16,045 nt of DNA, taken from positions 1-16,045 of the forward strand of contig JAITMT010000037.1 of assembly GCA_031277235.1 (NCBI GenBank), written 5' to 3'. Positions 1 to 6,998 of the stretch are shown in pieces (the first letter of the stretch is position 1; each line of letters begins with the position of its first letter). The position numbers and the translations under genes were made by a program. The notes below the pieces were generated by a model. That model saw nothing but the letters and a program-made list of their open reading frames with translations. It did no database searches and was not told the DNA's origin. The DNA is from Tannerella sp. (GTDB lineage: Bacteria; Bacteroidota; Bacteroidia; Bacteroidales; Tannerellaceae).

Positions 1-1
1 C

Positions 2-931
2 GGCGACATCCGGCAAGCCGTAAAAGAAGCGCTGGAGATTAAGAAAGACCGTTTTCGCGACGTGGAACTCGGTCGCAACAGGACGTTGATGATGATTTTC
101 TTCAATTCGAGCCTGCGCACCCGGCTCAGTACGCAGAAAGCCGCCATGAATCTGAGAATGAACACGATCGTGCTCGATATTAACCAGGGCGCGTGGAAAC
201 TCGAAACGGAGCGCGGCGTTGTGATGGACGGCGACAAACCCGAACACCTGCTGGAAGCGATTCCCGTCATGGGCTGCTACTGCGACATAATCGGCGTACG
301 CTCGTTTGCGCGGTTTGAGAGCAAGGAAGACGATTATAATGAAGTAATCATTAATCAGTTTGTCAAATATTCGGGACGTCCCGTTTTCAGTATGGAAGCC
401 GCGACGCGACATCCGCTGCAAAGTTTTGCCGACCTCATCACGATTGAGGAATACAAGCGCACGGAGCGTCCGAAAGTGGTTATGACCTGGGCGCCTCATC
501 CGCGACAGTTGCCGCAAGCCGTTCCCAACAGTTTTGCCGAATGGATGAATGCAACCGACTATGAATTTGTCATCACGCATCCCGAAGGTTATGATTTGGC
601 GCCCGAATTTGTCGGAAACGCCCGCGTTGAATACGACCAGCGGAAAGCCTTTGAGGGGGCGGATTTCATCTATGCAAAAAACTGGTCTGCCTACGCCGAT
701 CCCTATTATGGCAAAATCTTAAGTACAGACCGCGCCTGGACGGTGGATTCCGAAAAAATGGCTTTGACAAATAACGCCTACTTCATGCACTGTTTGCCCG
801 TTCGACGCAATATGATCGTAACGGACGAAGTTATTGAAAGTCCGCAAAGCATCGTCATTCCCGAAGCCGCCAATCGCGAAATCTCGGCACAAACGGTACT
901 CCGCAGAATGCTCAATTCCCTGGGGAATTGA
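2..931 (+). CDS. argF': N-succinyl-L-ornithine carbamoyltransferase, 5'-truncated by window edge
   Basis: This enzyme transfers a carbamoyl group from carbamoyl phosphate to N-succinylornithine in the Bacteroidota arginine pathway; it is cytoplasmic. The reading frame is open from base 2, so the start lies outside the window. About 309 residues are visible, and by memory of the roughly 318-residue Bacteroides fragilis enzyme only about ten N-terminal residues are missing. Visible motifs are the carbamoyl-phosphate loop FFNSSLRTRLS, the HPLQSFADL segment and the HCLPVRRN signature near the C-terminus. The segment MDGDKPEHLLE (Pro codon at 239-241) carries the proline reported to favour succinyl- over acetyl-ornithine; the acetyl-specific relatives have Glu there. 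The stop codon at 929-931 lies inside the right arm of a perfect hairpin. The next gene is convergent. Identification of the family is very secure; the succinyl specificity is inferred from that one residue and overall similarity. Confidence 0.95.
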   Translation, partial: GDIRQAVKEALEIKKDRFRDVELGRNRTLMMIFFNSSLRTRLSTQKAAMNLRMNTIVLDINQGAWKLETERGVVMDGDKPEHLLEAIPVMGCYCDIIGVRSFARFESKEDDYNEVIINQFVKYSGRPVFSMEAATRHPLQSFADLITIEEYKRTERPKVVMTWAPHPRQLPQAVPNSFAEWMNATDYEFVITHPEGYDLAPEFVGNARVEYDQRKAFEGADFIYAKNWSAYADPYYGKILSTDRAWTVDSEKMALTNNAYFMHCLPVRRNMIVTDEVIESPQSIVIPEAANREISAQTVLRRMLNSLGN

Positions 932-944
932 GCATTCTGCGGAG
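899..944. repeat. 22-bp perfect inverted repeat overlapping the argF' stop codon
   Basis: Arms 899-920 and 923-944 are perfectly complementary with only TG between them, so the RNA would form a stem of about 21-22 bp with a tiny loop. The left arm encodes the last residues of the carbamoyltransferase and the right arm contains its TGA stop. No run of T follows on either strand, so it is not a textbook Rho-independent terminator, although it may stop or protect convergent transcripts. Confidence 0.9.
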
Positions 945-945
945 A

Positions 946-1031
946 AATTTGAAGATTTGAAAATTCCAGAATCCCCAACTTTGAACCTTGAACCTCAAAC
1001 TTTGAACCTCGAATTTTCAAATCTTCAAATT
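946..1031. repeat. 21-bp perfect inverted repeat with a 44-base loop between convergent genes
   Basis: Arms 946-966 and 1011-1031 are exact reverse complements. It starts one base after the previous hairpin ends. The loop and right arm coincide with a heptad-like repeat. With one bulged A the pairing can be extended by a few bases into the first hairpin, so the two structures could compete. Likely roles are bidirectional termination or 3'-end protection for argF' (+) and the DUF3467 gene (-); this is inference. Confidence 0.85.
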
Positions 1032-1041
1032 CTCAAATTCC
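977..1041. repeat. Degenerate heptad tandem repeat
   Basis: The stretch reads as consecutive 7-base units: aactttg, aaccttg, aacctca, aactttg, aacctcg, aattttc, then two 8-base units (aaatcttc, aaattctc) and aaattcc. The 12-mer aactttgaacct occurs at 977-988 and again at 998-1009. Function unknown; a similar 7-base period is seen at 6999-7033. Confidence 0.7.
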
Positions 1042-1047
1042 CCAATC

Positions 1048-1371
1048 TCACGCCTGTCCCGGCATCCCGACAGGAGGCAAAATATCCCCAAAATTCTTCT
1101 GGTTCTGGAAATTATTTTTAGCTGCCTCCTCATACTTCTGAATATTTTCCTGAAGGGCGAAAAGCAGCCTTTTGGCATTGTCGGGCGTCATGATGATGCG
1201 GTTTTTCACCTTCGCCTTGGGGATGCCCGGAACGAGTCGGATAAAGTCGAAGATGAACTCCGACGCCGAATGTGCAATAACGACCAGATTGGAATAAGTG
1301 CCCTGCGCCACGTCTTCGGTCAGTTCGATTTGAATCTGGTTTTGATTGGGATTTGGATTGTTATTTTGCAT
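1048..1371 (-). CDS. DUF3467 family small protein
   Basis: A 107-residue soluble protein of the DUF3467 family, whose biochemical role is unknown. After an Asn/Gln/Pro-rich N-terminus (MQNNNPNPNQNQ) it shows the family core ELTEDVAQGTYSNLVVIAHS, then SEFIFDFIRLVPG, KAKVKNRIIMTP and AKRLLFALQENIQKYE. The open frame extends upstream to 1446, but the start at 1369-1371 is preferred: it fits the family length, and a consensus -7 promoter element lies about 22 bases upstream, inside what would otherwise be coding sequence. No signal peptide or membrane segment is seen from this start. It is monocistronic, convergent with argF' and divergent from thrA. The C-terminal tail (DILPPVGMPGQA) is Gly/Pro rich. 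Family assignment is from remembered pattern and is fairly secure. Confidence 0.88.
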   Translation of the reverse strand: MQNNNPNPNQNQIQIELTEDVAQGTYSNLVVIAHSASEFIFDFIRLVPGIPKAKVKNRIIMTPDNAKRLLFALQENIQKYEEAAKNNFQNQKNFGDILPPVGMPGQA

Positions 1372-1392
1372 AATTAAAAATGTTTTAGCGTA

Positions 1393-1426
1393 CAAAGTTA
1401 ACATAAAATATCCAATTACACACAAA
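1393..1426 (-). promoter_or_regulatory. Bacteroidota-type promoter of the DUF3467 gene
   Basis: On the minus strand a perfect TAnnTTTG element (TAACTTTG, 1393-1400) is preceded by TTTG (1423-1426). The 22-base spacing is slightly longer than the usual 19-21. The predicted leader is roughly 15 bases, which supports the start at 1371. Confidence 0.6.
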
Positions 1427-1605
1427 CGGATAAAAATTCTTGGCAAAATTTATAAGGGAAAGGTACAAAATTTTGAAATACACTATTTCCATTCAGGGTT
1501 CCTTTTCGGAACAGAGTGAAACAGGCGGACAATTCGTGTTTTTTTACGGTAAAAATTTTCGATTTGTTACAAAATCTCTTCAGAAAAGGCTTTTTTCAAG
1601 CAATT

Positions 1606-1636
1606 TTTGCAAATCCGCGATAATTTCGTACTTTTG
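1606..1636 (+). promoter_or_regulatory. Bacteroidota-type promoter of thrA-thrC
   Basis: TTTG (1606-1609) and TACTTTTG (1629-1636) are separated by 19 bases, matching the -33/-7 consensus of Bacteroidota primary-sigma promoters. It predicts transcription starting about 12-14 bases before the thrA ATG at 1655. The 283-base gap to the DUF3467 gene holds both divergent promoters; a weak 5-bp hairpin (1498-1512) was the only other structure seen, and no attenuator leader peptide is evident. Confidence 0.75.
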
Positions 1637-1654
1637 CGGCGTAAAACAAGGATT

Positions 1655-4105
1655 ATGAAAGTATTGAAATTCGGGGGAACCTCCGTAGGTACCGTAGAAA
1701 GTATTAAAAATGTAAAAAAAATTGTTGAGGGCATTCAAGAACCTGTTATTGTGGTTGTTTCGGCGCTTGGCGGCGTTACCGACAAACTCCTCTACACTTC
1801 CAGATTAGCCGCCAAAGGCGACAGCGCCTACAAACAGGAATTTGACGAAATAGTGGCTCGGCATATTGCTGTTACACAGGGAGTTATGGAAAAGTCCGTA
1901 CAGAAAACCGTTCTGCAAAAAGTCGAGGAAACGCTGTCGGAACTCGAAAATATTTTCAAGGGCGTTTCGTTGATAAAAGACTTGTCGCCAAAGACTTCCG
2001 ACACCATTGTCAGTTACGGCGAAAGATTGTCTTCGCTGATAGTCTCTCATGTAATAGAAGATGCAAAACTCTATGATTCAAGGCTTTTTATCAAAACATA
2101 CCGACAATTGAACAAAGACGTCGTTGATTTTGAACTGACTAACAAATTGATCAGAGATACGTTTGCCGTGATTCCGAAAGTCGCCCTTGTGCCCGGTTTT
2201 ATTTCTTCGTGTCGCGACGACGATGAGGTAACTAATTTAGGCAGAGGCGGTTCCGACTATACGGCTTCGATTTTGGCGGCAGCCCTGAACGCTTCCACCC
2301 TCGAAATATGGACGGACGTGGACGGTTTTATGACCGCAGATCCCAAAGTCATCAGTTCGGCGTATGTCATTCACCAACTGACATTTACGGAAGCCATGGA
2401 GTTGTGTAACTTCGGCGCCAAAGTCATTTATCCGCCGACCATTTATCCCGCTTTCCATAAAAACATACCTATCAAGGTGTTAAATACTTTCAATCCGTCG
2501 GCGCCGGGAACGCTCATTTCTGCGGAATTACCCGCAAAAGCATCAGAAAACGACAAAAAGGCGATGATTAAGGGAATTTCGTCCATCAACGACACGTGTC
2601 TCGTAACCGTCCAGGGTTTGGGTATGGTAGGCGTTATCGGCGTGAATTACAGGATTTTCCGCACGCTCGCCAAAAACGACATCAGCGTTTTTATGGTGTC
2701 GCAGGCAAGTTCGGAAAACAATACGACTTTCGCCGTTCGCAACGAAGATTCCGACCTCGCGGTCGCCGTGCTGAACGAGGAATTTACGCCGGAACGCGAA
2801 CGCGGTGAAATTGAAGATATTGAGGCGGAAAAAGGCTTGGCAACCGTGGCGATTGTCGGTGAAAATATGAAGCGGACGCCCGGCATAGCCGGCAAACTGT
2901 TCGGCACGCTCGGACGTGCAGGTATTAGCGTAATTGCCTGTGCACAAGGCGCTTCCGAAACAAATATTTCCTTTGTCATCAAATTTGAAGACCTCCGCAA
3001 AGCGTTGAACTCCATTCACGATTCCTTCTTCCTGTCCGAATATAAAGTGCTGAATATCTTTATTGCAGGCGTGGGGACGGTCGGAGGACATTTGCTGGAA
3101 CAGATTGAACGTCAGCAACAAAAGTTGATGCATCAGAACGGCGTGAAACTCAATATTGCGGGCATCGCCAACTCCAAAAAAATGCTGTTAAAGCGGCAGG
3201 GTTTGGATTTGAAAAACTGCATTAATGATTTGAAAATAAACGGAATAGATTCTTCTCCTTCCATTCTGAGGGACGAAATTATCAAAATGAATATTTTCAA
3301 CGCGATTTTTGTGGATTGCACGTCCAGCGAAAAAATTTCCGCGCTTTACGAAACCTTGCTCAACAAAAATATTTCGGTGGTGGCGGCAAACAAACTGGCG
3401 GCGTCGTCCGCTTACAAAAATTACAGTCTGCTGAAGGAAACCGCCCGCAAACGCGGCATCAAATTTCTGTTTGAAACCAACGTGGGAGCGGGTTTACCCA
3501 TTATTAACACGATGAACAACCTGATAAACAGCGGCGACCGGATTTTGAAACTCCAAGCCGTTCTGTCGGGAACGCTCAATTTTATTCTGAACACCGTCAG
3601 TGAAAATGTTCCGTTCAGCAAAGTCGTGAAAATGGCTGTTGATGCGGGTTATGCCGAGCCTGACCCGCGCATTGACCTCGGCGGAAAGGATGTGTTGCGC
3701 AAACTCGTTATTCTTGCCCGCGAATCCGGCTATGTCGTTGAACAGGAGGATGTTGAGCACATTCCATTCATTCCGGAAGAATATTTGAAAGGAACCATTG
3801 AAGATTTCTGGAAAAAAATTCCCGAATTGGACGCTACGTTTGAAGAAAACCGCAAAAAATTGATTGTCAAGAATATGCGTTTGCGATACGTGGCGAGTAT
3901 GAACGAGGGAAAATGCAGGGTCGAACTCAGGGAAGTGGATGCGCGCCACCCGTTTTACGAACTCGAAGGCAGCAACAATATCATCATGATTTCCACCGAG
4001 CGTTATCACGATTTCCCCATGATTATCAAGGGCTACGGCGCGGGAGCCGACGTAACGGCAGCCGGCGTTTTTGCCGATATAATTTCCATTGCCAATATCC
4101 GGTAA
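1655..4105 (+). CDS. thrA: Bifunctional aspartokinase / homoserine dehydrogenase
   Basis: A fused cytoplasmic enzyme catalysing the first and third steps from aspartate towards threonine and methionine: phosphorylation of aspartate and NAD(P)H reduction of aspartate semialdehyde. It has 816 residues, like the E. coli ThrA/MetL fusions (about 810-820). The aspartokinase domain begins at once with KFGGTSVG (residues 5-12) and has RGGSDYTA from residue 197 and WTDVDGFMTADPK shortly after. Two ACT regulatory regions follow (around GLGMVGVIGVNYRIF and RTPGIAGKLFGTLGRAGIS). The dehydrogenase domain starts near residue 465 with the dinucleotide motif GVGTVGG (472-478), then AANKLAAS, TNVGAGLPI, LSGTLNFILN and AEPDPRIDLGGKDVLRKL. 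The ATG at 1655 is chosen over an upstream in-frame ATG at 1607 because the promoter -7 element lies between them and the family starts at MKVLKFGG. The ACT domains suggest feedback control by threonine or a related amino acid (inference). Confidence 0.97.
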   Translation: MKVLKFGGTSVGTVESIKNVKKIVEGIQEPVIVVVSALGGVTDKLLYTSRLAAKGDSAYKQEFDEIVARHIAVTQGVMEKSVQKTVLQKVEETLSELENIFKGVSLIKDLSPKTSDTIVSYGERLSSLIVSHVIEDAKLYDSRLFIKTYRQLNKDVVDFELTNKLIRDTFAVIPKVALVPGFISSCRDDDEVTNLGRGGSDYTASILAAALNASTLEIWTDVDGFMTADPKVISSAYVIHQLTFTEAMELCNFGAKVIYPPTIYPAFHKNIPIKVLNTFNPSAPGTLISAELPAKASENDKKAMIKGISSINDTCLVTVQGLGMVGVIGVNYRIFRTLAKNDISVFMVSQASSENNTTFAVRNEDSDLAVAVLNEEFTPERERGEIEDIEAEKGLATVAIVGENMKRTPGIAGKLFGTLGRAGISVIACAQGASETNISFVIKFEDLRKALNSIHDSFFLSEYKVLNIFIAGVGTVGGHLLEQIERQQQKLMHQNGVKLNIAGIANSKKMLLKRQGLDLKNCINDLKINGIDSSPSILRDEIIKMNIFNAIFVDCTSSEKISALYETLLNKNISVVAANKLAASSAYKNYSLLKETARKRGIKFLFETNVGAGLPIINTMNNLINSGDRILKLQAVLSGTLNFILNTVSENVPFSKVVKMAVDAGYAEPDPRIDLGGKDVLRKLVILARESGYVVEQEDVEHIPFIPEEYLKGTIEDFWKKIPELDATFEENRKKLIVKNMRLRYVASMNEGKCRVELREVDARHPFYELEGSNNIIMISTERYHDFPMIIKGYGAGADVTAAGVFADIISIANIR

Positions 4106-4108
4106 AAT

Positions 4109-5413
4109 ATGAAATATTACAGTACAAACCGGCAATCCGCCGAAACAACACTCGATGAGGCTGTTATCAAGGGACTTGCGCCCGACAAGGGGCTGTATAT
4201 GCCCGAACGGATTCCGACCATAGACCGGCAGGTTATTTCTCAAATGAAAGACATGACTTTCAAGGAGATAGCAAATATCGTAGCAAAGGCTTTTTTCGGC
4301 GAAGACATGGAATCAGCCGCTTTGCAGGAGATTGTGAATGATACGCTTTCCTTTGAAACGCCTGTTATTCAGGTAGATAAAAATATTTATACGCTGGAAC
4401 TGTTCCACGGACCGACGTTGGCATTTAAGGATGTAGGTGCGCGTTTTATGGCACGCATGTTGCGGTATTTTATTCAAAAAACAGGTAATAAACAGCAAAT
4501 CAATGTATTGGTTGCCACTTCGGGCGATACGGGAAGCGCCGTAGCCAACGGATTTCTCGGCGTCGAAGGCATTCACGTGTTCGTCCTTTATCCCAAGGGA
4601 AAAGTCAGCCCGATTCAGGAATCCCAGTTTACGACGCTGGGACAAAATATCACGGCGATTGAAATTGACGGCGCTTTTGATGACTGCCAAGCGCTTGTCA
4701 AACAGGCTTTTACCGATAGCGAACTGAATCAAAAAATGTATCTGACGTCAGCAAATTCGATCAATATTGCCCGCTTCCTGCCTCAATCGTTTTATTATTT
4801 CAACGCCTACGCGCAGTTGGACAAAACAGGTAAAGCCAATGAATTGATTGTCAGCGTTCCAAGCGGTAATTTCGGAAATCTGACTGCGGGACTTTTCGCC
4901 TGGAAAATGGGGCTTCCCGTCAAGCGTTTCATCGCCGCCAACAATCGCAATGACGTGTTTTTAGAGTACTTAAAAACAGGCATTTACACGCCCCGTCCGT
5001 CGGTTGAAACGTATGCCAATGCCATGGATGTAGGCGATCCGAGCAATTTTGTGCGAATTTTGGATTTATTCGCTCATAATCATGCAGATATAACCCAAAT
5101 GATTGCAGGATTTCGCTATACCAACGAAGACATCGCGGCAACGATCAAAAAGGTTTATGAAAATTGCGGCTATCTGTTGGATCCGCACGGAGCGTGTGGT
5201 TATCAGGCGCTTGCGGATTATCAACTGCAACCGTCGGAAACCGGCGTTTTCCTCGAAACGGCGCATCCTGCCAAATTCAAGGGGACGGTGGACACCATTT
5301 TAAACGCCGATATCGAAATACCCGCTCATTTACAGGCTTTTATGAAAGGTGAAAAACAAAGTGTCGCATTCGGCAAAGATTTTTCCGGTTTCAAGTCGTT
5401 TTTATTGAAATAA
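4109..5413 (+). CDS. thrC: Threonine synthase
   Basis: A PLP-dependent cytoplasmic enzyme converting O-phosphohomoserine to threonine, the last step of the pathway. At 434 residues it matches the bacterial ThrC type (E. coli about 428). The N-terminus MKYYSTN plus LAPDKGLYMPERIP is family-typical. The PLP-binding lysine is Lys107 in PTLAFKDVGARFM, the phosphate-binding loop is ATSGDTGSA near residues 136-144, and SANSINIARFLPQ and VPSGNFGN are also present. The ATG follows the thrA stop by three bases, so the two are almost certainly cotranscribed and translationally linked. In the Bacteroides loci I recall, a homoserine kinase or a phosphoglycerate-mutase-like candidate kinase sits between these genes; here nothing does. 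No obvious T-tract terminator follows, but the REP-like inverted structure at 5491-5640 lies downstream. Confidence 0.97.
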   Translation: MKYYSTNRQSAETTLDEAVIKGLAPDKGLYMPERIPTIDRQVISQMKDMTFKEIANIVAKAFFGEDMESAALQEIVNDTLSFETPVIQVDKNIYTLELFHGPTLAFKDVGARFMARMLRYFIQKTGNKQQINVLVATSGDTGSAVANGFLGVEGIHVFVLYPKGKVSPIQESQFTTLGQNITAIEIDGAFDDCQALVKQAFTDSELNQKMYLTSANSINIARFLPQSFYYFNAYAQLDKTGKANELIVSVPSGNFGNLTAGLFAWKMGLPVKRFIAANNRNDVFLEYLKTGIYTPRPSVETYANAMDVGDPSNFVRILDLFAHNHADITQMIAGFRYTNEDIAATIKKVYENCGYLLDPHGACGYQALADYQLQPSETGVFLETAHPAKFKGTVDTILNADIEIPAHLQAFMKGEKQSVAFGKDFSGFKSFLLK

Positions 5414-5417
5414 TGCC

Positions 5418-5425
5418 TACCTTTG
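5418..5425 (+). promoter_or_regulatory. Possible -7 element upstream of the radical SAM gene
   Basis: TACCTTTG matches TAnnTTTG, five bases after the thrC stop. No TTTG is found at the -33 distance, so support is weak. If used, the transcript would have a leader of about 250 bases containing the whole REP-like element. Confidence 0.3.
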
Positions 5426-5490
5426 TCGTGCGATGACATACGAAATAAACAACTGATAATATTTTTCAAAAATGATTGAATTTTTATGCA

Positions 5491-5640
5491 ACTTACATCC
5501 CATAGGGATGTATCGCTCGGTAAACAGGAATAAGCCCTCCACCATTGCATCCCGTTAGGGATGCATCCCCTAACGGGATGCAGGGAAGGTGGTATGAGAT
5601 CTTTTCTACCGAGCGAAGCATCCCTAACGGGATGCAGACT
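5491..5640. repeat. Inverted pair of REP-like palindromic units (REPIN/BIME-like)
   Basis: Two related units of roughly 70 bases lie head to head. Each has a small hairpin (tacatccc/gggatgta at 5494-5512; gcatccctaacgggatgc at 5618-5635) and a conserved 10-mer, tcgctcggta at 5513-5522, mirrored as taccgagcga at 5607-5616. The centre is a perfect 15-bp stem (5546-5560 with 5568-5582, loop 5561-5567), itself built of two overlapping tgcatccc/gggatgca hairpins. A further ccacc/ggtgg pair (5539-5543 with 5588-5592) supports the nested symmetry. This resembles REP elements mobilised in trans by RAYT transposases; no transposase is nearby. It fills most of the 268-base gap between thrC and the radical SAM gene and may also terminate the thr transcript. 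Confidence 0.8.
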
Positions 5641-5681
5641 CGGAAATACAAACAATTGCAAGTTATTTATTTTTTATCCCT

Positions 5682-6950
5682 ATGAACGAGACGACAATGG
5701 AAAAATTGAAGGTACTGGCAGAATCGGCGAAATATGATGTTTCGTGCGCTTCCAGCGGTACTGTACGCAATAATAAAGGCGGCGGACTTGGAAATACGGT
5801 TGGCGGAATGGGCATTTGTCACAGTTTTTCGGAAGACGGACGCTGCATTTCCCTGCTGAAAATCATGCTGACCAACAATTGCATGTACGACTGCGCCTAT
5901 TGCATCAATCGCAGGAGCAACGATTTGAAGCGGGCAACGTTCACTGTCAGCGAGTTGGTGGAACTTACCATTGAATTTTACCGTCGAAACTATATTGAAG
6001 GGCTGTTTTTGAGTTCCGGCGTCGTCCGGAGTCCCGACTACACGATGGAACGTATGGTGCGCGTAGTAAAGGACTTACGCACGCTGCACCGTTTTAACGG
6101 ATATATCCATTTGAAGAGCATTCCGGGTTGCAGCCAGGAGTTGGTCAATGAGGGCGGATTGTATGCCGACCGCATGAGCGTGAATCTCGAAATACCTACG
6201 GAACAGCATCTTACGTTTTTAGCGCCGGACAAAAATTTTCAAACCGTCTTTACGCCGATGCGGTATATTCAGCAGGGGATGTTGCAAAGTCTGGAAGACC
6301 GTCGTAAGTTTCGCCACGCGCCGCGTTTCGTGCCTGCGGGTCAGAGTACGCAAATGATTATCGGCGCGACGCCCGAAACCGATAAGGAGATATTGTACGT
6401 ATCCTCAGCGCTTTACAGGCGTCCGAGCATGAAGCGCGTGTATTATTCGGGCTACATTCCGGTCAATGCGTACGACCAACGTTTACCCGCTCTCAGACAG
6501 GCGCCGCTGGTACGTGAAAACCGTCTGTATCAGGCAGATTGGCTGATGCGTTTTTACGAATTTCGCGCCGACGAAATCGTGGACGACCGTTTTCCCAATC
6601 TCGACCTTGAAGTTGATCCGAAACTGGCGTGGGCGCTGCGCAATCCGCAATATTTTCCGGTAGATATTAATACGGCTGATTATCAGATGATTCTGCGTGT
6701 TCCGGGTATTGGCGTCAAGTCGGCAAAATTGATTCTGGCTGCCCGTCGCTTTAACAGGCTGACTTCCGGGCAGTTGAAAAAAATAGGCGTCGTGATGAAA
6801 AAAGCGCAATATTTCATAACGTGCCGCGAACTGCCGATGAACACGGTCAACGAAATGACGCCCGAATACGTCCGCAAACTACTTGTGGAGCCGAAAAAGA
6901 AGAAAATGCGCAGCGACGAAAAACAACTAACGCTCTTATTCCCGGATTAA
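5682..6950 (+). CDS. Radical SAM protein, putative DNA modification/repair (TIGR03916-like)
   Basis: A 422-residue radical SAM enzyme of the family annotated as putative DNA modification/repair radical SAM protein; substrate and reaction are unknown. The cluster motif is CMYDCAYC (Cys67, Cys71, Cys74; CX3CX2C), preceded by extra cysteines at 22, 46 and 55 in a Gly-rich N-terminal segment. EGLFLSSGVVRSPDYTMERM and GYIHLKSIPGCSQELV follow, then SVNLEIPT. Near the C-terminus a helix-hairpin-helix motif is visible (RVPGIGVKSAKLILAARR, about residues 339-356), which suggests DNA binding. The C-terminal tail is Lys-rich (KKKKMRSDEKQ). The ATG at 5682 gives the longest frame; an ATG at 5697 (MEKLKVLAESAKYDV) is equally plausible. 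The following gene is its usual genomic partner. No membrane segment or signal peptide is seen. Confidence 0.9.
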   Translation: MNETTMEKLKVLAESAKYDVSCASSGTVRNNKGGGLGNTVGGMGICHSFSEDGRCISLLKIMLTNNCMYDCAYCINRRSNDLKRATFTVSELVELTIEFYRRNYIEGLFLSSGVVRSPDYTMERMVRVVKDLRTLHRFNGYIHLKSIPGCSQELVNEGGLYADRMSVNLEIPTEQHLTFLAPDKNFQTVFTPMRYIQQGMLQSLEDRRKFRHAPRFVPAGQSTQMIIGATPETDKEILYVSSALYRRPSMKRVYYSGYIPVNAYDQRLPALRQAPLVRENRLYQADWLMRFYEFRADEIVDDRFPNLDLEVDPKLAWALRNPQYFPVDINTADYQMILRVPGIGVKSAKLILAARRFNRLTSGQLKKIGVVMKKAQYFITCRELPMNTVNEMTPEYVRKLLVEPKKKKMRSDEKQLTLLFPD

Positions 6951-6998
6951 AATCTTTACATGTAAATAGATCATAAACGATAGATAACCAGAAAGTTA

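Noticed and set aside
899..944. Palindrome as a multiple-displacement-amplification fold-back chimera
   Set aside because: Sequence after 944 does not continue as the reverse complement of the bases before 899, as a fold-back junction would. Read-level checking would still be useful.
899..944. Standard Rho-independent terminator
   Set aside because: No T-tract follows the stem on either strand and the spacer is only two bases, so it is listed as an inverted repeat.
834..1121. Plus-strand open frame across the argF' end and the following gap
   Set aside because: It reads out-of-frame argF' and then the heptad repeats, giving NLEPQTLNLEF-like low-complexity protein.
1498..1512. gttcc-ttttc-ggaac hairpin as a thr attenuator
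   Set aside because: The stem is only five base pairs and lies upstream of the predicted transcription start, with no leader peptide rich in Thr/Ile codons.
1440..1658. Plus-strand open frame before thrA
   Set aside because: It covers the thrA promoter, is low in complexity and matches no family; the region is better explained as a divergent promoter gap.
2543..3133. Long minus-strand open frame inside thrA
   Set aside because: Antisense shadow of a well-supported gene, rich in residues expected from complementary codons.
3494..4243. Minus-strand 249-codon frame over thrA-thrC
   Set aside because: Antisense shadow spanning two secure genes and their junction.
5546..5635. Repeated catccctaacgggatg units as a CRISPR array
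   Set aside because: Units are self-palindromic, occur in both orientations, have irregular spacing and overlap; no cas genes.
5326..5661. Minus-strand open frame of about 111 codons over the thrC-radical SAM gap
   Set aside because: Its sequence is the translation of REP-like palindromes (repeated SLHPVR) plus the antisense of the thrC end; no start signal or family resemblance.
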